Shown here one piece after another: positions 50,948 through 59,935 of a stretch of DNA of 64,000 nucleotides; the first letter of the stretch is position 1; every line of letters starts with the position of its first letter. Source of the DNA: Bacillota bacterium (GTDB lineage Bacteria > Bacillota > Clostridia > Lachnospirales > Lachnospiraceae); assembly GCA_023442465.1 (NCBI GenBank), contig JAEZZQ010000017.1, positions 57,981 through 121,980 on the forward strand, given 5' to 3'. The notes below the pieces were generated by a model. That model had not been told where the DNA came from and ran no database searches. It saw nothing but the letters and a program-made list of their open reading frames with translations. The translations under genes and the position numbers were made by a program.

Positions 50948-51098
50948 ACGAAGAAAGAATGCGGGTTAAAGCATAGAGAGTAAGGATGAATGGTGGTAAA
51001 AGGGTAGATTAGTAGCAGGAAAAGCATGACAAGTTGACGGCGGGGTATTATAATGATAGGAGCAGTGTTAAAATTTAAGGAAGAAGTGAGGATACATT

Positions 51099-51713
51099 AT
51101 GCAGCATATACCCCAGCCACATGAGATTTACAGGCATTTTAAGGGAAATACCTATCAGATCATTACGATAGCAGAGCACTCGGAAACGGGAGAAATGCTT
51201 GTCATATATCAGGCAATGTATGGAGATTATAAGACTTATGCCAGATCTATGGATATGTTTCTGGAGAAGCTGGATAAAGAAAAATATCCTCAGACAACGC
51301 AGGAATATCGGTTTGAAGTGGTGTCGATAGCGGCAAAAGAGCCGGAAATAGAGCCTTCAAAAGAAGTTGTGAAAAAAGCAGAAATAGAGCCTGCAAAGGA
51401 ATTGGCAGGAGAAGCGGCGATAGAACCGGAAAGGGTATTGACGATAGCAACGGCAATACAATCGACAGACGAAGAGGAAGAGCAAGCGCTGGATATTGAT
51501 CCGCAAGTATTAAATTTCCTTGATGCGGACTCTTATGAGGACAGGTTGAATATACTGACCGGCCTTCACCACCGCATTACCGATGATATGATCAATGTCA
51601 TGGCGATAGCTACGGATATAGAAGTGAAGCCCGGCGATATAGAGGAAAGGTATGCGGAGCTTAGAAATTGTCTCCTTAAGCTGGAGAAATTCGAATGCAA
51701 CAGATTACGCTGA
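51099..51713 (+). CDS. DUF1653 domain protein with charged linker
   Basis: 204 residues. The N-terminal 70 residues, PHEIYRHFKGNTYQIITIAE, SETGEMLVIYQAMYGDYKTY, and ARSMDMFLEKLD, match DUF1653, a small beta-barrel family of unknown function. The middle (about 85-125) has an EPxKE-type repeat (IEPSKEVVKKAEIEPAKELA), and the C-terminal 70 residues form a helical domain (ILTGLHHRITDDMINVMAIA). RBS AAGTGAGGAT. Confidence 0.82.
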   Translation: MQHIPQPHEIYRHFKGNTYQIITIAEHSETGEMLVIYQAMYGDYKTYARSMDMFLEKLDKEKYPQTTQEYRFEVVSIAAKEPEIEPSKEVVKKAEIEPAKELAGEAAIEPERVLTIATAIQSTDEEEEQALDIDPQVLNFLDADSYEDRLNILTGLHHRITDDMINVMAIATDIEVKPGDIEERYAELRNCLLKLEKFECNRLR

Positions 51714-51754
51714 GCATTTTTTGCATATTGATTGCGGAGCGGTGGTTTAACAAT

Positions 51755-51797
51755 GAGTAAATTACACTCATAGAGTAAATTACACTCATAGAGTAAA
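51755..51797. repeat. 18-bp tandem duplication before sfsA-mutY
   Basis: GAGTAAATTACACTCATA at 51755-51772 and 51773-51790, followed by a partial third GAGTAAA. Each unit is itself near-palindromic (TGAGT/ACTCA), and it lies 31-73 bp upstream of the fusion gene. Confidence 0.7.
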
Positions 51798-51827
51798 AGA
51801 TATTCGTAAGAAAGATATGGTATTGAA

Positions 51828-53579
51828 ATGAAGTATAGGAACATTACGGAGGGCAGGTTTTTGGAGCGTCCGAACCGTTTTATTGCCTATGTGGAGATAA
51901 ACGGAAAAAAAGAAAAGGTTCATGTGAAAAATACGGGGAGATGCAGGGAGCTTTTGACTCCCCGCGCCACGGTTTATTTGGAAAAGAGCGACAATGAGGA
52001 GCGCTCCACCGCTTATGATCTGGTATCGGTAAAAAAGGGCGAGCGTATGATAAATATGGATTCGTCAGCACCCAATAAAGCGGTGCACGAATGGCTTCTG
52101 AAAAAGGAGCTTTTTCCAGGATTAAAAAATGTGTATCCGGAAAAGGTCTATAGAAATTCCCGGTTTGATTTTTATATAGAAACGGAGGAGGAAAAAATTT
52201 TCCTCGAGGTAAAAGGCGTGACGTTGGAAAAGGGTAATGCGGTGTATTTTCCCGATGCCCCGTCGGAGCGTGCCGTGAAGCATGTGGGAGAGCTGGCGGA
52301 GGCAATAAAGGAAGGATACAGTGCTTATATTATCCTGGTAGTCCAGATGAAAGAGGTGGATTTCTTTGCTCCTAATGCGGAAACCCATCCGGCCTTTGCA
52401 CAGGCCCTTTTAGAAGCGCGGGAAGCAGGTGTGAAGATTCTGGCCTATGACTGCGAGGTAACGCCGGACAGCATGGAAGTTCGGGACCCGGTGCCGGTGG
52501 TATTGACTGAATTGGACTTGATTGCCAAGCCGCTGCTTTCATGGTATGACGGCGGCAGGAGAATACTTCCATGGAGAGAAAATCCTACGCCTTATTATGT
52601 CTGGCTTTCCGAAATTATGCTGCAGCAGACGCGGGTAGAGGCGGTGAAGCCATATTTTGACAGATTTATCGGCCAAGTACCCGATGTGAAGAGCCTTGCC
52701 TGCTTGGAGGAAGAACGTTTGGTAAAGCTGTGGGAGGGTCTGGGCTATTATAACCGGGTTCGTAATCTGCAGCGCGCTGCGAAGATAATTATGGAGGAAT
52801 ACGAAGGTATCATGCCGTCTGGGTATGAGAAGCTCATGGATCTCCCGGGAATCGGGAGTTATACGGCGGGCGCGATAGCTTCCATCGCCTATGGGAAGGC
52901 AGTGCCCGCGGTAGACGGCAACGTGCTGCGGGTACTTTCCAGGCTGCGCATGGACGGAGAGGATATCCTTTCCCAGAAGACGAAGAGCAGGGTAGAAAAG
53001 GAGTTAGGCGCCGTAATACCCAAGGACAGGCCGGGCGACTTCAATCAGGCGCTGATGGAGCTTGGTGCTACAGTGTGCCTGCCAAACGGTGCGCCGAAGT
53101 GTATGGAGTGCCCTTGGAAAGGCTTTTGCAAAGCACATTTACAGGATAGAATCTTTGAATTTCCAAAAAAGAAATCGAAGAAGGAAAGGACTGTAGAAGA
53201 AAAGACGGTGCTCGTCATCAAGGCTGAGGATAAGGCTGCTTTCGAAAAAAGACCGGAAAAGGGGTTGTTAGCTGGGATGTATGGTTTTCCCATGATGGAA
53301 GGACATCGCTCGGAGGAAGAGGTGCTTTATTTTCTAAGGTCGAAAGGGCTTAGGGTTATCCGTATTCAGAGCATCGGAGAAGCAAAGCATATTTTTTCCC
53401 ACAAGGAATGGCATATGATAGGTTTTGCGGTTAATATCGACGAGCTGGAAGCTCCGAATGAGGGTGTAGCAAAAGCCGGTTGGATATTCGCCGATAAGGG
53501 CGAGGTGAGAGAGCGCTATCCGATTCCAGCAGCCTATGCGTCATACGCCAAATATCTGGATATTAAATTAGGTGTATGA
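51828..53579 (+). CDS. SfsA nuclease - MutY adenine glycosylase fusion
   Basis: 583 residues in one open frame. Residues 1-225 are SfsA: FLERPNRFIAYVEINGKKEK, VHVKNTGRCRELLTP, YPEKVYRNSRFDFYIE, and IFLEVKGVTLEKGNAVYFPD, APSERAVKHVGEL. Residues 227-583 are MutY: Glu262 in WLSEIMLQQTRVEAV, helix-hairpin-helix LMDLPGIGSYTAGAIASIAY, Asp363 in PAVDGNVLRVLSR, four cysteines (417, 425, 428, 434) for [4Fe-4S], and a C-terminal Nudix-like 8-oxoG-recognition domain (KGLLAGMYGFPMMEG). SfsA is a DNA/RNA nuclease family; MutY removes A opposite 8-oxoG. The two domains meet without a linker stop, so a single repair protein is likely. The RBS is weak. Confidence 0.9.
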   Translation: MKYRNITEGRFLERPNRFIAYVEINGKKEKVHVKNTGRCRELLTPRATVYLEKSDNEERSTAYDLVSVKKGERMINMDSSAPNKAVHEWLLKKELFPGLKNVYPEKVYRNSRFDFYIETEEEKIFLEVKGVTLEKGNAVYFPDAPSERAVKHVGELAEAIKEGYSAYIILVVQMKEVDFFAPNAETHPAFAQALLEAREAGVKILAYDCEVTPDSMEVRDPVPVVLTELDLIAKPLLSWYDGGRRILPWRENPTPYYVWLSEIMLQQTRVEAVKPYFDRFIGQVPDVKSLACLEEERLVKLWEGLGYYNRVRNLQRAAKIIMEEYEGIMPSGYEKLMDLPGIGSYTAGAIASIAYGKAVPAVDGNVLRVLSRLRMDGEDILSQKTKSRVEKELGAVIPKDRPGDFNQALMELGATVCLPNGAPKCMECPWKGFCKAHLQDRIFEFPKKKSKKERTVEEKTVLVIKAEDKAAFEKRPEKGLLAGMYGFPMMEGHRSEEEVLYFLRSKGLRVIRIQSIGEAKHIFSHKEWHMIGFAVNIDELEAPNEGVAKAGWIFADKGEVRERYPIPAAYASYAKYLDIKLGV

Positions 53580-53646
53580 CGAGGAATGAAATCTGTTCTG
53601 TCTGTGCAAAATAAGAGCAATATATTTTAATAGGCAGGCTTTTAAG

Positions 53647-53787
53647 ATGAATATAGAAGGAATATGTTTCGCCGTTGGAATAGGGAGCGTTCTGGTCGGA
53701 TTGCCGTTATTGGCAGCAATCGCGGCGGCAAAGAAGAAAAAAGGAAATAATTTAGAAAAAAGGGCTTCTAAGGATAAAAAATCATAA
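53647..53787 (+). CDS. Candidate small membrane protein (46 aa)
   Basis: ATG 53647 opens a 46-residue frame with one hydrophobic helix (IGSVLVGLPLLAAIAAA) followed by a lysine-rich tail (KKKKGNN, KRASKDKKS). The composition fits a real single-span small protein, but the ribosome site is poor (AGGCAGG 8-10 nt upstream) and I have no homology evidence. Confidence 0.4.
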   Translation: MNIEGICFAVGIGSVLVGLPLLAAIAAAKKKKGNNLEKRASKDKKS

Positions 53788-53819
53788 AATCCATAAATTT
53801 TAGTGGTTGGAGGAAGAAG

Positions 53820-54845
53820 ATGAAGTTATTGACAATTGCAATACCCTGCTATAATTCAGAAGGGTATATGAGAAAATGTGTGGAATCTCTGCTGGTAGGC
53901 GGAGAAGATGTGGAAATCATCATAGTGGATGACGGTTCTAAGGACGGTACCGCAGCAATTGCGGATGAATATGCAGAGAGGTTCCCGTCTATCGTACATG
54001 CGGTGCACAAGGAAAACGGGGGGCATGGCTCAGCGGTGAACGCGGGAATAGAAAATGCCTCCGGTTTATTTTTCAAAGTGGTGGACAGCGACGACTGGGT
54101 AAAAGAAAGCGACTATATACAGATACTGGATACCCTGAGAAATTTGGCTGGGGGAGAAAAGGTGCTGGATATGCTGATCAGCAACTTCGTCTATGAAAAA
54201 GAAGGTGAGAAGAGGAACAAGGTAATGCGTTATCATCACGCTCTGCCTCAGAACGAAATGTTTACATGGGACGACGTGAGATATTTCCGCAAGGGACAGT
54301 ATATCCTCATGCACTCCGTTATCTTTCGGACGAAGCTTTTGAAAGACTGCGGGCTGAAGCTGCCGGAGCACACCTTTTATGTGGATAATCTGTATGTGTT
54401 CGAGCCCCTTCCTTTTGTAAAGAACATGTATTATCTGGACGTGAACTTTTACCGCTATTACATCGGGCGGGAGGGGCAGTCAGTAAACGAGACCATTATG
54501 ATTTCCAGAATCGATCAGCAAATCAAGGTCAATAAAATCATGGTGGATTATATGGTTGAGAATAAGGCAAAAATCAAGGCAAACCGCAAAATGAAGAGAT
54601 ATATGTTCAACTATTTGGAAATCATAACGACGATCTCCTCCATACTTCTTATCCGGGGAGGAAGCGAAGAACATCTTGCGAAAAAGAAGGAGCTTTGGGA
54701 TTATATAAGGCAGAAAGACAAAATGCTTTATACCAGGCTTAGATACGGCATTCTCGGAAGTTCTATGAATCTGCCCGGAAAGAGCGGAAGAAAGATTTCG
54801 GTAGAAGGCTACCGCATTTGCCAGCGATTTTTCAAATTCAATTAA
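53820..54845 (+). CDS. Glycosyltransferase family 2
   Basis: 341 residues. GT-A fold: LTIAIPCYNSEGYMRKCVES, VEIIIVDDGSKDGTAAIADE, ENGGHGSAVNAGIENASGLF, and the metal-binding VVDSDDW (DxD-like). RBS TTGGAGGAAG. It transfers a sugar from a nucleotide sugar to a cell-envelope acceptor, identity unknown. A lone gene; the downstream terminator separates it from the PAP2 gene on the other strand. Confidence 0.93.
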   Translation: MKLLTIAIPCYNSEGYMRKCVESLLVGGEDVEIIIVDDGSKDGTAAIADEYAERFPSIVHAVHKENGGHGSAVNAGIENASGLFFKVVDSDDWVKESDYIQILDTLRNLAGGEKVLDMLISNFVYEKEGEKRNKVMRYHHALPQNEMFTWDDVRYFRKGQYILMHSVIFRTKLLKDCGLKLPEHTFYVDNLYVFEPLPFVKNMYYLDVNFYRYYIGREGQSVNETIMISRIDQQIKVNKIMVDYMVENKAKIKANRKMKRYMFNYLEIITTISSILLIRGGSEEHLAKKKELWDYIRQKDKMLYTRLRYGILGSSMNLPGKSGRKISVEGYRICQRFFKFN

Positions 54846-54849
54846 AAAA

Positions 54850-54886
54850 ACACCGTAGGTCTTAGTTGACCTGCGGTGCTGCTTTT
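54850..54886. terminator. Bidirectional terminator between GT2 and PAP2 genes
   Basis: CACCGTAGGTC (54851-54861) pairs with GACCTGCGGTG (54868-54878) around TTAGTT, with A-rich sequence before and CTTTTTT after, so it can work on both strands. It overlaps the PAP2 stop codon. Confidence 0.8.
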
Positions 54887-55539
54887 TTACGGGCATGAGC
54901 TCTTTCCTTGTATGCCATGACAATGTCATATTTGTATACAACGCCATACATGACAGCGGCCATGATGAAAGCGGTGACCACATCGAATAAGGAATGCTGC
55001 TTGAGTAACATGGTGGAAAGAATAATGGAAACACATGTAATCAATGAACCTCTGGTTACCCACTTTTTACCCGCCAGGCGGGGATTTTTTACAATGGCAA
55101 AATGCGCTCCAAGCGAATTATATACATGGATGCTGGGCCACAGGTTGGTAGGGGTATCCGTACTGTACAGGTAAGTCGTCAAATGGGTAAAAATATTGTC
55201 TCTTGGCATGATGGCGGGACGTAAATGGTGTCCGTTGGGGAACAGTGTGGAAATAGTGAGAAAAATAGTCATGCCGGTAATGAAGAATACGCAGGACTTG
55301 GCATAGTCTTCTTTGTTCTTGAAAAAGAGGTAAATGACTACCCCCGATACGTAAATAAACCATAAAAAGTATGGAATGATAAAAAACTCACAAAAAGGAA
55401 TATAATCATCCAATGCCACATGAATGACACGGAAGTTTCTCTTAACGTGTTCCTCCAGATACATAAACCATGTCAGATAAATGACTCCATAAATCATGAT
55501 CGGTATCCCATGTTTATATTTTTCATAAAAAGTTTTCAT
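54862..55539 (-). CDS. PAP2-type membrane phosphatase
   Basis: 225 residues with about six hydrophobic helices. The acid-phosphatase core is split into TPTNLWPSIHVYNSLGAHFA (motif 2 PSxH, catalytic His) and MLLKQHSLFDVVTAFIMAAV (motif 3 with HxxxD), preceded by LRPAIMPRD. It resembles phosphatidic-acid phosphatase or inositol-phosphorylceramide-synthase-like proteins. The neighbouring gene encodes a diacylglycerol-kinase-like enzyme 35 bp upstream, so the pair may run opposite reactions of a lipid phosphate cycle. Confidence 0.88.
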   Translation of the reverse strand: MKTFYEKYKHGIPIMIYGVIYLTWFMYLEEHVKRNFRVIHVALDDYIPFCEFFIIPYFLWFIYVSGVVIYLFFKNKEDYAKSCVFFITGMTIFLTISTLFPNGHHLRPAIMPRDNIFTHLTTYLYSTDTPTNLWPSIHVYNSLGAHFAIVKNPRLAGKKWVTRGSLITCVSIILSTMLLKQHSLFDVVTAFIMAAVMYGVVYKYDIVMAYKERAHARKKAAPQVN

Positions 55540-55574
55540 TTTGCACCTTATGCCCTCCTATGGCAGACTAAAAA

Positions 55575-56552
55575 TCACATCATTAATTTTATTTTCTGTG
55601 AAATACAAGAGATAACGATACTGTCGGACTTCGCATATACTTCGCCGTCGGTATGTACCCAAAGCGGCATGGAGGCGGTAAGCCTTACCTTCGCTGCCAT
55701 ATAATGTTTTATTTGAGAAAATATGTAATGCTTTCCGAAAAAAGCGGTAGGAAGAGCCAGCAACAGAACCGGTTTAGGCAGGTTTCCTACTACACATAAG
55801 TCCAAAACTCCGTCAGCAGAATCTGCCGTCGGACAGAATTTAAAGCCTCCGCCCTCGTACTTGTGGATCATGAATGCAGTAAACAAAAAGTGGTCAAGAT
55901 GAATGGGTTCCTTTGCGTCGTCCAGATAGATATCGCAGGAGACGGACCTTGCAGCAATCAATTGCTTTAAAGCAATAACGAGATAAGTAAGCTTTCCAAG
56001 CCCCAGCTTGTTTAATATATTTTTAAATCGGGAGGCCAGCGCTTCCTCACATACGGCAGCATCGAAGCCGATACCGCTGCTTACGGAAAAATACCGGGTG
56101 TCCGGTATCTCCTGTGCGTGAAGCCTGGAGGATTCTCCCGGCGGATTATCATAGGTGAGCAGTCCAATGTCCATGGTGCGTGTAACCTTCCCTTCTATAA
56201 TAGAGGAAAGAATCTCCAAAGGATCCTTCGGAAGCTGTAAATCTCTTGCCAAATCGTTGCTCGAACCGGTGGGGATATAGCCCAGCCATACACGGTCGAA
56301 GTCGCTGATGCCCTGAAGCACTTCATTCATAGTGCCGTCACCACCAAGAATAATCAACTTGATAGGCTCTGCGTCAGGATCATCGGCAAGAGGAGCAGTA
56401 AGCTTTGCAACGACCTGAGTAACATGCCCGATTCCCTTTGAAAAGACAACCTTATGTGGTATTTCCTTTTCCTTGAAAATCTCTTCCAGTTCTGTCCACA
56501 TCTGCCGGCCCCGTCCGGATTTGGAAGCGGGATTTACAATCACATAATACAT
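55575..56552 (-). CDS. Diacylglycerol/sphingosine kinase family lipid kinase
   Basis: 325 residues. ATP-binding core YYVIVNPASKSGRGRQMWTE, LIILGGDGTMNEVLQGISDF, LGYIPTGSSNDLARDLQLPK, and the C-terminal GFDAAVCEEALASRFKN and DGVLDLCVVGNLPKPVLLLA. Such YegS/DgkB-type kinases phosphorylate diacylglycerol or undecaprenol. RBS is moderate (GAGGGCG). It is followed by the PAP2 gene after 35 bp on the same strand, suggesting an operon. Confidence 0.93.
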   Translation of the reverse strand: MYYVIVNPASKSGRGRQMWTELEEIFKEKEIPHKVVFSKGIGHVTQVVAKLTAPLADDPDAEPIKLIILGGDGTMNEVLQGISDFDRVWLGYIPTGSSNDLARDLQLPKDPLEILSSIIEGKVTRTMDIGLLTYDNPPGESSRLHAQEIPDTRYFSVSSGIGFDAAVCEEALASRFKNILNKLGLGKLTYLVIALKQLIAARSVSCDIYLDDAKEPIHLDHFLFTAFMIHKYEGGGFKFCPTADSADGVLDLCVVGNLPKPVLLLALPTAFFGKHYIFSQIKHYMAAKVRLTASMPLWVHTDGEVYAKSDSIVISCISQKIKLMM

Positions 56553-57022
56553 AGCACGCCCTCATTTGCATCAAACATATACCGCTTTTTAATCAATCCC
56601 CATTTTATCAGTATTTTATAAGGAAGTAAATAAGACATTGGATATAATTTCTTAAATATTCCTTAATCTTAACGTGCCGCACTTGATCAGAAATAAGCAA
56701 GAAGCCGTTTTTTTAATTTTGGTTTTTGTAATATTGAATGAGAAGGCTACACGAAGTATATGCTTTATATCATGTCTTTAGTATTAATCAGGTCAAGTAT
56801 CCTTTTGCTTGGCGCGCGCAGCAGCACAGCTTTTGTTGCGCGCGCATCCGTTGTTTCTGTAATAGGAGCATTTTCTTTTACAGAATAAAAGTGTGCAGCG
56901 TACACCTTCGTACGTTAAAACGACAAGGCCTTTCCTGTAATATAAAAAAGTCGGGGAAAAGGTAGCAATCGGTAGAACCTGGAATATATTTATAATAGCT
57001 AAAAAGAAAAGGAAATGCTGAT
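56553..57022. other. 470-bp spacer upstream of the amidase gene
   Basis: Holds the family-3 repeat at 56811-56870 with its GC-rich hairpin, an A+T-rich divergent promoter region (56560-56760) and the leader of the amidase gene. The 75-codon frame at 56738-56965 crosses the repeat and has low-complexity composition; rejected. Confidence 0.5.
56811..56870 (-). repeat. Dispersed GC-hairpin repeat, family 3, copy B (inverted)
   Basis: Reverse complement reads TGCTCCTATTACAGAAAC, then AACGGATGCGCGCGCAACAA, AAGCTGTGCTGCTGCGCGCG, the same block order as copy A (19998-20060). GCGCGCGCA/TGCGCGCGC forms a strong hairpin. Confidence 0.5.
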
Positions 57023-57592
57023 ATGGCTATTAGGATATTTATTGATCAGGGACATAACCCCAGCGGGTATTTTAACAGCGGTGCGGAGGCAAACGGTTTG
57101 CAGGAATCTGAAATAAATTATCAGGTGGGGATTTATCTGCGGAACCTGCTGAATAATGATTCAAGGTTTGAGGCACGTGTGTCCAGACCGGAACCCAATA
57201 CAGTACTGGGAACAAACAATACCACTAGTCTGGCAGAGAGAGTCCGAATGGCTAATGAGTGGCCGGCAGACTATTTTATCAGCATTCATTGCAATTATAG
57301 CCCCAATCCTGCCACCAATGGGACCGAAGTGTACATTTACCAATACGGTACGCAGGCTCAATGGCTGGCTGAACAGATCATGTATGGAATAAATCAGGTG
57401 ACCGGAACGAGAAATAATGGAATCAGGGAAAACCCCTCCCTATATGTTTTGAGAAATGCCAATATGCCTGCAAATCTTGTTGAACTAGCATATTTGAGCA
57501 ACCTTTCGGACGCGGAAAAATTACGTAATAACCCATACGGATTTGCTTATGGCATTTACTTAGGGCTGCTTCGGTATTTTGGCTTTGTTTGA
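57023..57592 (+). CDS. N-acetylmuramoyl-L-alanine amidase (Amidase_3)
   Basis: 189 residues, only the catalytic domain. Zn ligands: His in IFIDQGHNPSGYFNSGA, Glu following in AEANGLQESE, His in DYFISIHCNYSPNPATNG, and catalytic Glu in NLVELAYLSN. No signal peptide and no cell-wall-binding or SH3 domain, which is unusual for a secreted hydrolase and fits a cytosolic, mother-cell or lysis-released enzyme. Not accompanied by phage genes. RBS AAAAGGAAATG. Confidence 0.92.
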   Translation: MAIRIFIDQGHNPSGYFNSGAEANGLQESEINYQVGIYLRNLLNNDSRFEARVSRPEPNTVLGTNNTTSLAERVRMANEWPADYFISIHCNYSPNPATNGTEVYIYQYGTQAQWLAEQIMYGINQVTGTRNNGIRENPSLYVLRNANMPANLVELAYLSNLSDAEKLRNNPYGFAYGIYLGLLRYFGFV

Positions 57593-57636
57593 TGAATACT
57601 GGTGTGAAAGAATAGTTTTCCCTTATACATGGGAAA

Positions 57637-57666
57637 GGCGCCCGTTTTCGGATAGGCGCTTTTCTT
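57637..57666 (+). terminator. Terminator after the amidase gene
   Basis: AAAGGCGCC pairs with GGCGCTTTT (one mismatch), followed by CTTTTT. Confidence 0.65.
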
Positions 57667-57670
57667 TTTA

Positions 57671-57729
57671 CTGCTCCTATTACATAAAAAAGGCGGCGCA
57701 TCAGGAATATCCGTTACGCCGCCTTTCTC
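57671..57729. terminator. Second GC-rich hairpin, bidirectional, with a family-3 fragment
   Basis: AAAGGCGGCG and CGCCGCCTTT form a perfect 10-bp stem (about 57688-57726) between the amidase and cupin genes. It is preceded by TGCTCCTATTACATAAAA (57671-57690), the same block found at the edge of family-3 repeats. Confidence 0.6.
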
Positions 57730-57934
57730 CAGATTATGATGAAACAACAGTTATTGTGTTGTGCCGTTTGTATAAAAATTTAGGAGTCAAATATGAGGAT
57801 TATCTCAATATTATATTATTCTGTCGGATAGATTTGGAAACTTGTTCATTCTCCTAAAAAGAAATATACCTTCAGATTGATCTTTTTTCTGTTTTTAACG
57901 CATTTTCAGATCAAAAACATTCAGATTATCACTA

Positions 57935-58381
57935 TTAATCATTTTCATAGTAATCAAACCATTCTTGTGTTGTTCTGAAAACAGTGTTATGGGAATGTAG
58001 AGATGGAGCAAAGATGCTGTACATTTTTAAATCGGTACTGCCGACGTTCAAGATATTATGCCACATACCTGCCGGAACGATTATTGTATATCCTTCGGGC
58101 GCGTGAGATGGGATGCCCAGGCAATTATAGCAGGGACCCATAATGACCAATGCTTCCCCCTGTTCGATATAAAAAAGTTGGTCGGAAGTATAATGGACAT
58201 CCAGTCCGGTTTCCGTGTCGACTGGTACGGACATAAGTGCGAATTGTATATTTTTGCTGGTCCATTTTGTAGTATAAAAAAGGGTGTTATTTAAAGCCTC
58301 TTGCCGGCTGTTGGTTATATAGGAGGAGCCTTGATTTATGTCATTCCGATTACCCGGTAATCCTCCGGTATTGCTATCCAT
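57935..58381 (-). CDS. Cupin domain protein
   Basis: 148 residues. Cupin motif 1 appears as LDVHYTSDQLFYIEQGEALV and motif 2 as GYTIIVPAGMWHNILNVGST. The metal ligands are partly replaced (H in DVHY, H in GMWHN; the usual HxH pair is HYT). The N-terminus is polar and may be disordered. RBS AAGGAG. A metal-binding small-molecule or isomerase/sensor role is usual for the fold, but the substrate is not predictable. The same short family is common in Clostridia as a stand-alone gene. Confidence 0.8.
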   Translation of the reverse strand: MDSNTGGLPGNRNDINQGSSYITNSRQEALNNTLFYTTKWTSKNIQFALMSVPVDTETGLDVHYTSDQLFYIEQGEALVIMGPCYNCLGIPSHAPEGYTIIVPAGMWHNILNVGSTDLKMYSIFAPSLHSHNTVFRTTQEWFDYYEND

Positions 58382-58602
58382 ATTGTTACTCCTTGGGATT
58401 TCTTATAGTACTAATATATGTATTTTGAGATGTAAAGTGTAAAAGTTTGTAAGCTTGAGCATGCGATTATCCGCCCTTCGTTAATAGCTGCTGAAACAGG
58501 CTTATTCTGAAAACAGCACAAAGGATACAAAAAGGCTGTATATGCCTATAAATACGCAAGTATCTCTCAAATTTTCCTTAATAGGATATTCTTTTTAAAT
58601 GG

Positions 58603-58631
58603 TTTTCATTCTGAAAAAACTATGTTATACT
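58603..58631 (+). promoter_or_regulatory. glyA promoter
   Basis: TTTTCA at 58603-58608, spacer of 17 bp and TATACT at 58626-58631 with an extended TGT element, 45 bp before the start codon. Confidence 0.5.
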
Positions 58632-58675
58632 TCAAGATGAACTTTAGCGTAATAAAGAGGACGGAGGAAAAGGAT

Positions 58676-59914
58676 ATGTATTCATTGGATGAAGTAAAGA
58701 AAATCGATCCGGAAATCGCGCAGGCGATCGTGGACGAGCAGAACAGACAGAATTCCCATATTGAGCTGATAGCATCGGAAAACTGGGTAAGCGAAGCGGT
58801 CATGGCAGCAATGGGGAGCCCGCTTACGAATAAATACGCGGAAGGGTATCCGGGGAAGAGATATTATGGCGGCTGCGATTGTGTGGACGTGGTAGAAAAT
58901 CTTGCAATCGAAAGAGCCAAGGAATTATTCGGATGTGATTATGCGAATGTACAGCCTCATTCGGGAGCGCAGGCGAACCTTGCGGTTCAGTTCGCAATAT
59001 GCGAACCGGGTGATACCATCATGGGAATGAACCTCGCTCACGGCGGACATTTGACACATGGAAGTCCGGTCAATATTTCCGGTAAATATTTCAATATCGT
59101 TCCTTACGGAGTTAATGACGAAGGCTTTATCGATTATGATAAATTGAGAGAGATTGCTTTGGAGGCGAAGCCTAAGATGATTATCGCAGGAGCATCGGCA
59201 TATGCGAGAGCCATCGATTTTAAGAAATTCAGGGAAGTAGCGGACGAGGTGGGAGCAGTGCTCATGGTGGATATGGCGCATATCGCAGGACTTGTAGCAG
59301 CAGGACTTCATCCGGATCCGATCCCTTATGCGGATGTGGTAACGACAACGACCCATAAGACGCTCAGAGGCCCAAGAGGCGGTCTGATTTTGTGCAATCA
59401 GGAAGCCGCTGATAAGTATAACTTTAACAAAGCGATATTCCCCGGAATTCAGGGCGGCCCCCTTATGCATGTAATCGCAGCAAAAGCGGTATGCTTTAAA
59501 GAAGCGCTTTCGGAAGATTTCAAGAAGTATCAGCAGCAAGTTGTGGATAATGCGCAGGCGCTTTGCAGCGGACTTCTTAACAGAGGTATTAAGATTGTAT
59601 CCGGCGGTACGGATAACCATCTTATGCTGGTAGACCTTACGAACTTCGATTTGACCGGTAAAGAGGTTGAGAAGTTATTGGATGAGGCACATATTACTTC
59701 AAATAAGAATACGATTCCGAACGATCCGAAGTCTCCGTTTGTTACGAGCGGCATCAGGCTCGGAACACCGGCAGTAACTTCACGCGGTATGGATACTGAA
59801 GATATGGATGCGATTGCGGAGGCAATTGCGCTGGTGATCAAGGGCGGAGAAGAGAAGATTCCGCAAGCAAGGGAAATTGTTCAGAAATTGACGGAGAAGT
59901 ATCCGTTGGTTTAG
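58676..59914 (+). CDS. glyA: Serine hydroxymethyltransferase
   Basis: 412 residues from ATG 58676 (GGAGGAAAAGG upstream); the extension to 58622 is not used. ASENWVSEAVMAAMGSPLTN, YAEGYPGKRYYGGCDCVDVV, PHSGAQANLAVQFAICEPGD, and the PLP lysine in VVTTTTHKTLRGPRGGLILC identify SHMT. It converts serine to glycine with methylene-THF. A hairpin 21 bp after its stop may end the transcript. Confidence 0.97.
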   Translation: MYSLDEVKKIDPEIAQAIVDEQNRQNSHIELIASENWVSEAVMAAMGSPLTNKYAEGYPGKRYYGGCDCVDVVENLAIERAKELFGCDYANVQPHSGAQANLAVQFAICEPGDTIMGMNLAHGGHLTHGSPVNISGKYFNIVPYGVNDEGFIDYDKLREIALEAKPKMIIAGASAYARAIDFKKFREVADEVGAVLMVDMAHIAGLVAAGLHPDPIPYADVVTTTTHKTLRGPRGGLILCNQEAADKYNFNKAIFPGIQGGPLMHVIAAKAVCFKEALSEDFKKYQQQVVDNAQALCSGLLNRGIKIVSGGTDNHLMLVDLTNFDLTGKEVEKLLDEAHITSNKNTIPNDPKSPFVTSGIRLGTPAVTSRGMDTEDMDAIAEAIALVIKGGEEKIPQAREIVQKLTEKYPLV

Positions 59915-59935
59915 TATTTTAATTTGTAAAAGGGG

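Noticed and set aside
56738..56965. 75-codon frame upstream of the amidase
   Set aside because: Crosses the family-3 repeat hairpin; composition unlike neighbours.
57023..57592. Amidase as evidence of a prophage lysis cassette
   Set aside because: No holin, tail, capsid or integrase genes nearby; the flanking genes are chromosomal.
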